64,000 nt of DNA from Rhizobium sp. BK376 (GTDB lineage: Bacteria; Pseudomonadota; Alphaproteobacteria; Rhizobiales; Rhizobiaceae): contig NZ_SLZG01000001.1 of assembly GCF_004341625.1 (NCBI RefSeq), positions 124,001-188,000 on the forward strand, written 5' to 3'. The notes under the pieces are model-generated. The model was not told the DNA's origin. It was given only the letters and a program-made list of their open reading frames with translations, and searched no databases. Made by a program: the position numbers and the translations under genes. Below, in pieces: positions 1 through 7,704 of the stretch; the stretch's first letter is position 1, and each line of letters begins with the position of its first letter.

Positions 1-272
1 GCGGCGCTGGCTCGACGTTCTCCTTCGACATCAGGGGTGGCCAGGCCGCCTCATTCAAGTTCCTCAATGCGCTCAAAATCTTCAAGCTCGCCGTCAGCCT
101 GGGAGGAACGGAATCGCTCGCCTCCCATCCGGCGACAACGACGCATTCGGGCGTGCCGGTCGAGGTGAGAGAACGCATCGGAGTACTCGAATCGACGATC
201 CGCCTATCGATCGGCATCGAGCATCCCGACGACCTGATTGCCGATCTGAAACTGTCATTGGACGAAGCATAG
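1..272 (+). CDS. PLP-dependent Cys/Met metabolism enzyme, C-terminal fragment
   Basis: The reading frame is open from base 3 to the TAG at 270-272, giving the last 89 residues of a protein whose start lies outside the window. The segment [14 protein letters not shown], then HSGV and a closing [14 protein letters not shown], is the C-terminal signature of the trans-sulfuration PLP family (cystathionine gamma-synthase, cystathionine lyase, methionine gamma-lyase). The PLP-binding lysine is upstream and not visible. The tail most resembles methionine gamma-lyase or O-acetylhomoserine sulfhydrylase types, but the exact reaction cannot be fixed from this piece. The family is cytosolic and handles sulfur amino acids. 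Confidence 0.85.
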   Translation, partial: GAGSTFSFDIRGGQAASFKFLNALKIFKLAVSLGGTESLASHPATTTHSGVPVEVRERIGVLESTIRLSIGIEHPDDLIADLKLSLDEA

Positions 273-388
273 AAACCGGTTGCACTGGCCGCTGAACGGC
301 GGAACGGTGACCACTTGTATTACATTTTGCTAAGAACCACATGATGCTCCTGCTCACCTCCTAGGGCGAGCTCATCAGGAGCAAAGCT

Positions 389-1348
389 ATGGGATACATT
401 GATAAGGAAATTCCGCGTCCCTCCGACGCGGTCTTGATAGACACCTATTCTCAGACGATCGCGGACGTGGTCGATCTGGTGGGACCGAGCGTCAGCCGCA
501 TCGAGCGGATCGACGGTCGTCCGGGGCACGGATCAGGATTTGCGATCTCTCCGGACGGACTGATAATAACCAACAACCACGTCGTGGAAGACTCCAAGGC
601 AGTTCGCATCCGCACCGCCAACGGCAGCGTCGGAGATGGCGTCGTCCTTGGCCGGGATCCGGACACCGACATCGCGCTCATCCGCGCGAACATGGATGTC
701 CAAGCCTGGGCGCGTCTCGGGGATTCGAAGGGTCTGCGCCGCGGCCACATCGCTGTCGCCATCGGCAACCCGCTCGGCTTCGACTGGTCCGTCACGACGG
801 GCGTCGTCTCTGCGTTGGGCCGATCCATGCGCGCATCGAACGGCCGGCTGATCGATGACGTGATCCAGACGGATGCCGCGCTTAACCCTGGCAATTCCGG
901 TGGCCCCCTCGTCTCGTCGCGAGGCGAGGTCGTCGGTGTCAATACGGCCGTTATCATGGGTGCCCAGGGCATCGCATTTGCCGTGGCGTCGAACACGGCC
1001 AACTTCGTGGTGTCCGAAATCCTGCGGTTCGGCCAGGTCAGGCGTGCGTTCATCGGAATTGCCGGCGATACCGTCGCCCTGCCCCGTCGCGTCGCGCTGC
1101 TGGCCGGGGTCGTTCAGTCGGCGACAGTCCGGATCCGGCGCGTCGATCCCGGAAGCCCGGCGGCGAACGGCGGCTTGAAGGAAGGCGACTTTGTCATCGC
1201 CGTGGACAAGCTTCCGGTCGCAGGCGTGGACGACCTGATCCGGCATCTCGACGCGTCACGCATCGGCCGGATGGTCGCCCTTACCGTCTATGACGTCGAA
1301 GGCAATCTGGTCACCCGATACATCGAGCCGGTCTCAAGACCGGCCTGA
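389..1348 (+). CDS. HtrA-like trypsin-family serine protease with one PDZ domain
   Basis: This 319-residue protein has a chymotrypsin-fold protease domain followed by a single PDZ domain at about 225-315. The catalytic triad is visible: His64 in TNNHVV, Asp94 in DTDIAL and Ser170 in NPGNSGGP. Unlike classical DegP/HtrA proteins it starts directly with MGYIDKEIPRP and has no signal peptide or membrane anchor, so it should be cytoplasmic unless the true start lies elsewhere. An AGGAG ribosome-binding site sits about 9 bases before the ATG. HtrA proteins degrade or remodel misfolded proteins; the substrate here is unknown. It appears to stand alone between the Cys/Met enzyme and the convergent MOSC gene. 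Confidence 0.88.
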   Translation: MGYIDKEIPRPSDAVLIDTYSQTIADVVDLVGPSVSRIERIDGRPGHGSGFAISPDGLIITNNHVVEDSKAVRIRTANGSVGDGVVLGRDPDTDIALIRANMDVQAWARLGDSKGLRRGHIAVAIGNPLGFDWSVTTGVVSALGRSMRASNGRLIDDVIQTDAALNPGNSGGPLVSSRGEVVGVNTAVIMGAQGIAFAVASNTANFVVSEILRFGQVRRAFIGIAGDTVALPRRVALLAGVVQSATVRIRRVDPGSPAANGGLKEGDFVIAVDKLPVAGVDDLIRHLDASRIGRMVALTVYDVEGNLVTRYIEPVSRPA

Positions 1349-1390
1349 TTAGGGTCTGCGCGTGCGCTCTCCCACCCAAATCTGACCGGG

Positions 1391-3154
1391 TTAGATGTCG
1401 ATCACTATGTCGACCTGAGGCTGGGAACAGCAAATCAGCAGGTTCCCGGCCGCGGGGGGATCTAGTGGATCGGGCGCGTAGTTCACCGTGCCCGAGATCA
1501 GCCCGCTCTCGCAATTGTGGCAAACGCCGCTGCGGCAGGACCAGCGCACCGGCACATCACAAGCTTCCGCCAATTCCAGAATGCTTTGATACACCGAGCC
1601 ATTCCAGTGCGCGGCGATCCCGCTGCGCGCGAAGGAGATGAGTGGGCCGGTATTGGCGTCGTTATCGGGAAGATGGGGCAGTCGCGTCGCGGCTGCAGCG
1701 ATGCCCGGCGTCATTGCTTCGTTTCCGTCAAAGATTTCAAGATGAATGCCGGCGGGCGGGACGCCGAGATCTGTTAGCGCCGCCTTCATCTCTGACATGA
1801 AACGTGTCGGTCCACACAGGTAGAAATCCCCGTTTCGAGGCACGTCGAGCTCTTTCAGGACCGAGAGCGACAGGTGACCCACGGCATCGAAATCCTCGCC
1901 GGCTTTCTCGTCCGCTCCGGGCTTGCTGTAATAGATGACGCTGCGGCTATGTGGCAGGTCTTGGATGAGCCGGCGGACCTCCCCGGCAAAGGGATGATGC
2001 TGTCGATCACGAGCTCCATGGACCCACACAACCCGCCTTGTTGATTTCGCGCTCGCCAGCTCATGCAGCATTGCAAGAACGGGCGTTGCTCCGATACCCG
2101 CGCTGACCAGGACTACCGGCCCCTCGCCGGGCTGCAAAAAGAAGCTGCCGCGCGGCATGCTGACGTCGAGACCATCGCCTACCCCGACATGATCCTTCAC
2201 ATAGGTTCCGGCTGCTCCATCAGGCTCGATCTTCACGCTGATGCGATACTGCTTTGCGGAAGGGGAGGCAGAGAGAGAATAACTGCGATAGAGCAACGAT
2301 CCGCCGCCCACCCCCTGAAGACGCAGGACGACATACTGGCCCGGCAGCGCCATCTGCAAAGGTTCGTCATTCGCGCTCGTCATCGTCAGCGAAAGCACAT
2401 CTGCAGATTCCTGATTGACTGCCGTCACCGTCAGTCGCCGAAATCCGGATTTGACGGGACGTGCCGCAACCGCCGGCACAAGGCCGGCATTGCCCCCTTC
2501 CGAAGGAGAGGATTCGCTCTGCAACAATGCCTCGAACGAGCCACGCCAGCCCGGCGAAAGCGCCTCAAGCGCCATTGCCCGCTCCAGCTGGTCGCGCGGG
2601 TGATTGGGCGAATAGAGCAGCGCGTTTATCTGCTCCACGGTCATTCCGTCTTTCGCCTGTCCCACCTTTACGATTTCGTCGCCGGCGCCGACCGTTCCTT
2701 CCTGCAGCACTCGAAAGTAAAAGCCGGGTCGTCCGCTGCCTGTCAGCAACGCCGGCATTCTGGGTTCGTCCGTGCGTATGCCGACACGATAACAGGTGAC
2801 GCGAGGCTGGGTGACTTCGAAGAGCGCGCTTCCGATCTGATAGCGATCTCCAATGCAGACTTCGCTATCGGGCAATCCTTCGATGGTGAAGTTCTCGCCA
2901 AACTGCCCATGCACGAAGTCGGTTCGCTTCAGCTGCTCCTGCCAATGCCGATAGGATTCGATCTGGTAGACGAAAACGGCGCGATAGATGCCTCCATGAC
3001 CGCCGAGGTCGCCCTGCCCGTCTCCATCAAGGTTCAGCTTGGCCACCCGGCAGCGGCCGGTGACGGGCGTTTTCCATATTCCCGTGTGGACCGTGCGGCC
3101 CTTCCACTGGATGTCACGCGGGAGTCCAACGTTCACCGATAGTAGTCGAGCCAT
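1391..3154 (-). CDS. MOSC domain / FAD-NAD reductase / 2Fe-2S ferredoxin fusion protein
   Basis: This 587-residue fusion has three parts. Residues 1-215 are a MOSC domain of the YiiM type, with Cys121 in VTCYRVG. Residues 235-475 form a ferredoxin-NADP reductase module with the FAD motif RSYS at 290-293 and the NAD motif SAGIGATP at 351-358. Residues 500-587 are a plant-type 2Fe-2S domain with Cys540, Cys545, Cys548 and Cys575 or Cys576. MOSC domains bind molybdenum-cofactor-linked or sulfur substrates, and YiiM relatives reduce N-hydroxylated compounds. Here electrons could pass from NAD(P)H through FAD and the cluster to a MOSC-bound substrate; that is inference. The start MARLLSVNVG was chosen over an upstream ATG because it begins the MOSC homology and has AAGGGCAAGG just upstream. 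It is divergent from the LysR gene. Confidence 0.9.
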   Translation of the reverse strand: MARLLSVNVGLPRDIQWKGRTVHTGIWKTPVTGRCRVAKLNLDGDGQGDLGGHGGIYRAVFVYQIESYRHWQEQLKRTDFVHGQFGENFTIEGLPDSEVCIGDRYQIGSALFEVTQPRVTCYRVGIRTDEPRMPALLTGSGRPGFYFRVLQEGTVGAGDEIVKVGQAKDGMTVEQINALLYSPNHPRDQLERAMALEALSPGWRGSFEALLQSESSPSEGGNAGLVPAVAARPVKSGFRRLTVTAVNQESADVLSLTMTSANDEPLQMALPGQYVVLRLQGVGGGSLLYRSYSLSASPSAKQYRISVKIEPDGAAGTYVKDHVGVGDGLDVSMPRGSFFLQPGEGPVVLVSAGIGATPVLAMLHELASAKSTRRVVWVHGARDRQHHPFAGEVRRLIQDLPHSRSVIYYSKPGADEKAGEDFDAVGHLSLSVLKELDVPRNGDFYLCGPTRFMSEMKAALTDLGVPPAGIHLEIFDGNEAMTPGIAAAATRLPHLPDNDANTGPLISFARSGIAAHWNGSVYQSILELAEACDVPVRWSCRSGVCHNCESGLISGTVNYAPDPLDPPAAGNLLICCSQPQVDIVIDI

Positions 3155-3524
3155 GGTACCTTGCCCTTTTGCTGGCAATATCACCGCCGCCGAAAAAGAC
3201 GTTCGACGTATAGCAATCTTTTCAGCAGCGGTTCTGGAAGAAGAAAACGGCCAATTGCTCCAGGAGATAGCGGACCCTGTTGCCAGGACAGTCCCACTGC
3301 TCGAACTCCGCCATGATCAACCAGTCGAAATCATGCGCTGTCGTTCAACAGGCCATCGCCCGACTATGGCATCCAGGTGGATGCTACTACGGGCGAGACC
3401 CTTGTCAATGCGCCCTTGGGATGACCAGCAGACCGAAGTGCCATTGAGTAGCCTCGGTTTGGTCTTGCGCACGTCGTGGCATCCATTCCATGGTGGAATG
3501 ACACTTCCGAAGGGAGATCGCGAC
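3155..3524. other. Divergent intergenic region between the MOSC fusion and lysR-type gene
   Basis: This 370-base region holds the promoters of two divergent genes. A long plus-strand open frame runs through it into the LysR gene, but it starts inside the MOSC gene on the opposite strand and its extra N-terminus has no LysR character, so I do not treat it as coding. The only clear signal is the palindrome near its right end, annotated separately. Confidence 0.6.
3484..3500. promoter_or_regulatory. Candidate LysR-type operator (T-N11-A box) upstream of the LysR gene
   Basis: CATTCCA and TGGAATG form perfect 7-base arms around TGG. The core ATTCC-N5-GGAAT contains a T-N11-A motif typical of LysR-family binding sites. 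It lies 24 bases before the TTG start of the LysR gene, where autorepression is usual. The same ATTCC-N5-GGAAT core recurs upstream of the downstream dehydrogenase gene. Function is inferred from sequence and context. Confidence 0.6.
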
Positions 3525-4430
3525 TTGGATAGAATGGCGGCAATGGAGACTTTTGTCCGGGTCGTTGAAACCGGCTCCTTTTCTGAAGCGGCGCGGCAAT
3601 TGCGTGTCGGCCAGCCGGCAATATCGAAAACCATTGCTCAGCTGGAGGAACGGCTCGGTATAAAGCTGCTACTCCGCTCGACGCGTGGTCTCACACCGAC
3701 CGAGGCAGGAGAGAGCTTTTACGAGCGCGCCAAGCGCTCGATCGAAGAGGCCGACGAAGCCGATTATGCTGCCCGAGGCGCAGGTGCCAGCCTTTCGGGA
3801 CGCCTTCGCGTCAGCGCAGCTCCGACATTCGCGAGCCTGCACGTCATTCCGCATCTCCCAAAGTTTCAGGCACAACATCCAAACCTCGATATGGAAATCG
3901 TCCTGGATGACGGTCATATCGACCTGATCGAGGAAGGCATCGACATCAGCCTGCGGATGGGAGCCTTGTCTGATTCCAATCTTACAGCTCGAGAGATCGG
4001 TGAATCGCCGCGTCTGGTCGTCACAGCTCCCTCCTATCTCGAAAGAGCGGGCGAGCCACGCATTCCCGGTGAGCTGATTTCTCATGAAAGCATCATCTAT
4101 GCAAAGGGCAGCGGCCGCGATGTGTGGATGTTTCGCAAAGACTCATCGGAAGTTTCCGTAACACTCAGAGGGCGGGTCCGGATCTCAGCCGCGGAAGGTG
4201 TTCGCGCAGCCGTGCTTGCCGGCATGGGGCTTGCGGTTGCCTCAGAATGGATGTTTGCGCCGGAGCTCGCCTCAGGCCACGTGAAGGCTGTGCTTGACGA
4301 CTGGGCGCTCGCTCCAATCGACTTGTGGGCTGTCTTTCCGGCCGGTCGCAGCGTCAGCGCCAAGGCGCGTGCCTTTGCTGCCTTTGTCGAAGAGCAATTG
4401 GCCAATCTCGACCTCTCCAAACCGTCCTGA
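3525..4430 (+). CDS. LysR-family transcriptional regulator
   Basis: This 301-residue protein has an N-terminal winged helix-turn-helix at about 4-62 (METFVRVVETGSFSEAARQL, then VGQPAISKTIAQLEERLG) and a periplasmic-binding-protein-like effector domain at about 90-295. I chose the TTG at 3525 because AAGGGAG lies 8 bases upstream; the next in-frame ATG at 3534 is too far from that site. LysR regulators act as cytoplasmic tetramers that respond to a small molecule. The effector is unknown. Matching T-N11-A boxes before this gene and before the adjacent dehydrogenase gene suggest it controls itself and that neighbour. Confidence 0.92.
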   Translation: MDRMAAMETFVRVVETGSFSEAARQLRVGQPAISKTIAQLEERLGIKLLLRSTRGLTPTEAGESFYERAKRSIEEADEADYAARGAGASLSGRLRVSAAPTFASLHVIPHLPKFQAQHPNLDMEIVLDDGHIDLIEEGIDISLRMGALSDSNLTAREIGESPRLVVTAPSYLERAGEPRIPGELISHESIIYAKGSGRDVWMFRKDSSEVSVTLRGRVRISAAEGVRAAVLAGMGLAVASEWMFAPELASGHVKAVLDDWALAPIDLWAVFPAGRSVSAKARAFAAFVEEQLANLDLSKPS

Positions 4431-4468
4431 ACCTCAAACTTCTTCCACGAAATGCCATTAACATTGCC

Positions 4469-4483
4469 ATTCCTGTCAGGAAT
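4469..4483. promoter_or_regulatory. Candidate LysR-type operator upstream of the SDR gene
   Basis: ATTCC-TGTCA-GGAAT is a perfect inverted repeat with the T-N11-A spacing. It shares the flanking CC and the whole ATTCC-N5-GGAAT core with the site upstream of the LysR gene. It lies 131 bases before the SDR start codon, a plausible distance for a LysR activator. Binding is inferred. Confidence 0.6.
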
Positions 4484-4614
4484 AGGTCTTAGTCGCCGCC
4501 GCTTTCTACCGCGGCTTCCCTCCAATCCGTACCTTCAGTCGCATGGTCCAGCGGATCACGAAGCACAACACAGCGTCGAGCGAACAGCCGACGCACATCA
4601 GAAGGAATGGAACG

Positions 4615-5352
4615 ATGGCAAGGAAGCTCGAAGGCAAGATCGCGGTTATCACCGGCGGGAGCGCCGGCATCGGCCTTGGTGCGGCAAAGCACTTTGTCGA
4701 GGAGGGGGCGCAGGTATTCATCACCGGCCGGCGTCAATCGGAACTCGACAAGGCGGTCGCAGAGATTGGCAGAAACGTCACGGCGATCCAGGCCGATGCA
4801 GCAAAAATCGATGACATCGATCGGATCTATGAAGTCGTGAAGGCAAAGGCCGGCCGCATCGACATTCTCTTCGCCAATGCCGGCTTTTACGAGTTCGGCA
4901 CATTCGGCGAAATCACGGAAGAACATTTCGACAAGACGTTCAACACCAACGTGCGCGGTCTTCTCTTTACCGTGCAGAAGGCGCTGCCCCTGCTCTCCAG
5001 GGGCTCGTCGGTGATCCTTACCGGGTCTATCGCATCGATAAAGGGATATCCGTCCTTCTCGGTCTATGACGCAACCAAGGCCGCGATCCGTTCGTTCGCC
5101 AGAGGCTGGATCGTCGACCTCAAAGGCCGCGACATCCGCATCAACGTGCTGAGCCCAGGCCATACCGAAACGCCCGGCCTTTCGGTTCTCGCCGATGAAA
5201 GTGTACGGAATGCGATGAAGGCGAACGTGCCGCTCGGCCGCATGGGCACACCGGAAGATCTTGCCAAGGCTGCCGTCTTCCTCGCCTCCGACGACAGCAG
5301 CTATATCACCGGCATCGAACTCTTCGTCGATGGTGGTGTCGCCCAGTTCTAA
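4615..5352 (+). CDS. Short-chain dehydrogenase/reductase (SDR)
   Basis: This 245-residue classical SDR has the cofactor motif TGGSAGIG at 13-20, NAG at 88-90, and the catalytic Ser138, Tyr151 and Lys155 (YDATK). The C-terminal stretch SDDSSYITGIELFVDGG is standard for the family. It should be a cytoplasmic NAD(P)-dependent oxidoreductase; the substrate cannot be read from sequence. The start MARKLEGK was preferred over an in-frame ATG 72 bases upstream because the family begins here and AAGGAA precedes it. It follows the LysR gene in the same direction, with a candidate LysR box in the gap, so it is the likely regulatory target. Confidence 0.92.
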   Translation: MARKLEGKIAVITGGSAGIGLGAAKHFVEEGAQVFITGRRQSELDKAVAEIGRNVTAIQADAAKIDDIDRIYEVVKAKAGRIDILFANAGFYEFGTFGEITEEHFDKTFNTNVRGLLFTVQKALPLLSRGSSVILTGSIASIKGYPSFSVYDATKAAIRSFARGWIVDLKGRDIRINVLSPGHTETPGLSVLADESVRNAMKANVPLGRMGTPEDLAKAAVFLASDDSSYITGIELFVDGGVAQF

Positions 5353-5654
5353 GCGGAGGGCCATCAGGCCCCTGTTCTGGCTATCGGATGATCCGTGAGG
5401 TGTCGGCCGCGATAAAACTCGCCGGCCGACATATGTTTGGAGGCAAGAGAATTCCACGAGGACCTTTGGAGCAAGCCATTCCGCAGTTCGGCGTTGCACC
5501 GCAAGACTTTGTAAGTTAGGGATGAGCATCCACAAGGACCCGGTGAAACCCCGGGTGGCTCTTCTGGCCGCCGATCCGCCAGACAACACAGCAACGCAAC
5601 CTTTCCAAGGACCGAGCCTCTCGGCCCGTTGCATTCAACTGTGAAAAATCTCCA
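5353..5654. other. Intergenic region between SDR and SulP genes
   Basis: This 302-base stretch has no convincing gene. It contains an inverted repeat with perfect 8-base arms, TGTCGGCC at 5401-5408 and GGCCGACA at 5424-5431, separated by 15 bases. The repeat has no T-run on either side, so it is not a standard intrinsic terminator. The promoter of the SulP gene must lie here, but I see no clear -35/-10 pair. Confidence 0.5.
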
Positions 5655-7142
5655 ATGCGATCTCTTTCAAACTACCGTCAGGAGTGGTTCTCCAACATCC
5701 GTGGCGATCTTCTCTCCGGCATCGTCGTCGCGCTCGCTCTGATCCCGGAAGCCGTCGGTTTCTCGGTCATTGCCGGCGTCGATCCCAAGGTCGGGCTCTT
5801 CGCCTCGGTGGCAATCGCCTGCGTCACGGCGATTACAGGCGGCAGGCCCGCCATGGTGTCTGCGGCCACCGCCTCCACTGCAGTCCTCATGGGCCCGCTG
5901 GTCCGCGACCACGGCCTGCAATATCTCTTCGCTGCCACGATCCTGATGGGCCTGCTGCAGATCGTTGCCGGTTTCCTGAAGCTCGGGCGGCTGATGCGTT
6001 TCGTCTCCCGCTCGGTCATGACCGGTTTCGTCAATTCGCTGGCGATCCTGATCTTCATCGCGCAGCTGCCGCAGCTCATCCATGTGCCTGAGGTGACCTA
6101 TCTGCTGATCGCCATTGCGCTGGCCGTCATCTATCTGTTCCCCTATATCACCAAGGCGCTCCCCTCGCCGCTGGTGGCGATTGTCGTGGTCACCGTCATC
6201 GCGCTTGGCCTCGGTATTCAGGTAAAGACGGTCGCCGATCTCGGCGAGATGCCGACGGCGCTGCCGCCTTTTGTCCTTCCGCAGATACCCTGGACCTGGG
6301 AGACGCTGCGGATCATCTTTCCCTATTCGATCGCACTTGCCGCAGTCGGCCTGCTGGAATCGCTGTTGACAGCGCAGATCGTCGATGACCTGACGGATAC
6401 GCCGAGCAACAAAAGCCGCGAATGCATGGGGCAAGGCGCCGGCAATATCGTCTCGGCGCTATTCGGCGGCATGGGCGGCTGCGCCATGATCGGCCAATCT
6501 GTCATCAACGTTACGTCAGGCGGCCGCGGCCGGCTCTCGACCTTCGTCGCCGGGGCCTTCCTGCTGGTGCTGCTTCTGGTGCTCGACGATATCCTGCGCA
6601 TCGTGCCGGTCGCGGCCCTTGTCGCCGTGATGATCATGGTCTCGATCGGGACTTTCTCCTGGAAGTCGATCGTCGACCTCAAGCGCCATCCCGGCACCTC
6701 ATCGATCGTCATGCTTGCGACTGTCGCGACCGTGCTTGCCACGCAGGATCTTTCCAAGGGCGTCGTGGTGGGCGTGCTGCTGTCGGGCATCTTCTTCGCC
6801 AGCAAGGTCGCAAGACTGTTCACCGTCACACGGAGCGACGATGCAGATTCGGACACGGTGACCTATCGCGTGGAAGGTCAGATCTTCTTCGCCTCCGCCG
6901 AGAGCTTCATCGGTGCCTTCGATTTCTCGACTGCGGAAAAGAAGATCATCATAGATGTGAGCCAAGCCCATCTCTGGGATATTACGGCCGTCGGCGCGCT
7001 CGACAAGGTCGTTATCAAGTTCCGGCGTGCGGGTGTGGATATCGAGGTGCTCGGCTTCAACAGGGCCAGCGCCGACATGGTCGACAAGTTCGCGCTCCAT
7101 GACAAGGATGAGCGGCAGGCGGCAAGCGCCTCGTTGCACTAG
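5655..7142 (+). CDS. SulP-family anion transporter with STAS domain
   Basis: This 495-residue inner-membrane protein has about 10-12 hydrophobic helices over residues 15-385. It carries the SulP signature region near its start ([21 protein letters not shown]) and a C-terminal cytoplasmic STAS domain at about 400-490 ([20 protein letters not shown]). SulP proteins carry sulfate, bicarbonate or other anions, usually coupled to sodium or protons. The bacterial branch of this length includes BicA-like bicarbonate carriers as well as sulfate permeases, and the substrate cannot be decided here. It has no evident operon partner, and no strong Shine-Dalgarno sequence is visible before the ATG. Confidence 0.9.
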   Translation: MRSLSNYRQEWFSNIRGDLLSGIVVALALIPEAVGFSVIAGVDPKVGLFASVAIACVTAITGGRPAMVSAATASTAVLMGPLVRDHGLQYLFAATILMGLLQIVAGFLKLGRLMRFVSRSVMTGFVNSLAILIFIAQLPQLIHVPEVTYLLIAIALAVIYLFPYITKALPSPLVAIVVVTVIALGLGIQVKTVADLGEMPTALPPFVLPQIPWTWETLRIIFPYSIALAAVGLLESLLTAQIVDDLTDTPSNKSRECMGQGAGNIVSALFGGMGGCAMIGQSVINVTSGGRGRLSTFVAGAFLLVLLLVLDDILRIVPVAALVAVMIMVSIGTFSWKSIVDLKRHPGTSSIVMLATVATVLATQDLSKGVVVGVLLSGIFFASKVARLFTVTRSDDADSDTVTYRVEGQIFFASAESFIGAFDFSTAEKKIIIDVSQAHLWDITAVGALDKVVIKFRRAGVDIEVLGFNRASADMVDKFALHDKDERQAASASLH

Positions 7143-7280
7143 CAATTTGATAGGGGCGTGCCGCGGCCTCCCGGCGCACCCCACTCCAGTCACAACTGGC
7201 ACATATATGAACGGACGCTTCACGTTACGTTCACCTATCGCCAGATAGTGTCCGGGGGCAATGTTATGAAGGAAACATTC

Positions 7281-7553
7281 ATGAAGAAGTTTTTGATAAT
7301 TGCTCTTGCTGCAACTGTAATGGCCGCTCCGATGGCCAGCGCTCAGGATTGGCACAGGAACGACCGGCATCACTCGGAGAAATATCCGAAGGGCTGGGGA
7401 CCGCACCGTGGACCTGATCGCAAGGGATACTATCACGGTTATCAGGGCTATAGGGACCATCGGCCCGGCTATCGCCGTGGCCACGATGGTCTCTGGTACC
7501 CGGCAGCAGCATTCGCTCTCGGCGCAATCATTGGCGGCGCTTTGGCCAACTGA
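7281..7553 (+). CDS. Small exported Gly/Tyr/Arg/His-rich protein
   Basis: This 90-residue protein has a clear signal peptide, [21 protein letters not shown], cleaved before QDWH. The mature part is rich in His, Arg, Tyr and Gly ([20 protein letters not shown]) and ends with a short hydrophobic segment, [13 protein letters not shown]. The mature sequence resembles the N-terminal part of rhizobial BA14K-type surface proteins but lacks their Cys-containing C-terminal domain; that comparison is from memory. The ATG at 7281 is preferred because AAGGAAA lies 6 bases upstream; an in-frame ATG at 7266 is the alternative. A strong terminator follows at once, so the protein is complete and monocistronic. 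Function unknown. Confidence 0.8.
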   Translation: MKKFLIIALAATVMAAPMASAQDWHRNDRHHSEKYPKGWGPHRGPDRKGYYHGYQGYRDHRPGYRRGHDGLWYPAAAFALGAIIGGALAN

Positions 7554-7562
7554 TCATTCAAG

Positions 7563-7589
7563 CCGCCGCCGGTCTCCGGCGGCGGTTTT
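7563..7589 (+). terminator. Rho-independent terminator of the small exported protein gene
   Basis: Perfect 10-base arms CCGCCGCCGG and CCGGCGGCGG enclose a TCT loop and are followed by TTTT. It begins 9 bases after the stop codon. Confidence 0.9.
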
Positions 7590-7657
7590 GCTTTAGGCGA
7601 TCTCTTCATCACCCGCCGGCGTCCTGTTCAGCTCCTTTCTCTCGATCGATGCGGAAC

Positions 7658-7679
7658 TAAATGACCCCAAAGTCATTTA
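7658..7679. promoter_or_regulatory. Candidate TetR-family operator
   Basis: TAAATGAC and GTCATTTA form perfect 8-base arms separated by CCCAAA. The site lies 25 bases before the start of the flavin monooxygenase gene, whose downstream coupled gene encodes a TetR regulator. The arm length, spacing and ATGAC/GTCAT core are typical of TetR-family operators, so autoregulation of the two-gene operon is likely (inference). Confidence 0.65.
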
Positions 7680-7704
7680 TGGCTTTGCAGCGGGAGGATT
7701 TGCC

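Noticed and set aside
3039..3524. N-terminal extension of the LysR gene
   Set aside because: The extra 162 codons overlap the divergent MOSC gene, have no homology to LysR proteins and no ribosome-binding site.
4489..5634. 381-codon minus-strand frame opposite the SDR gene
   Set aside because: The plus strand encodes a clear SDR with all motifs; the antisense product has none.
5353..5654. Possible 27-codon peptide at about 5433
   Set aside because: No ribosome-binding site and no signal or conserved feature.
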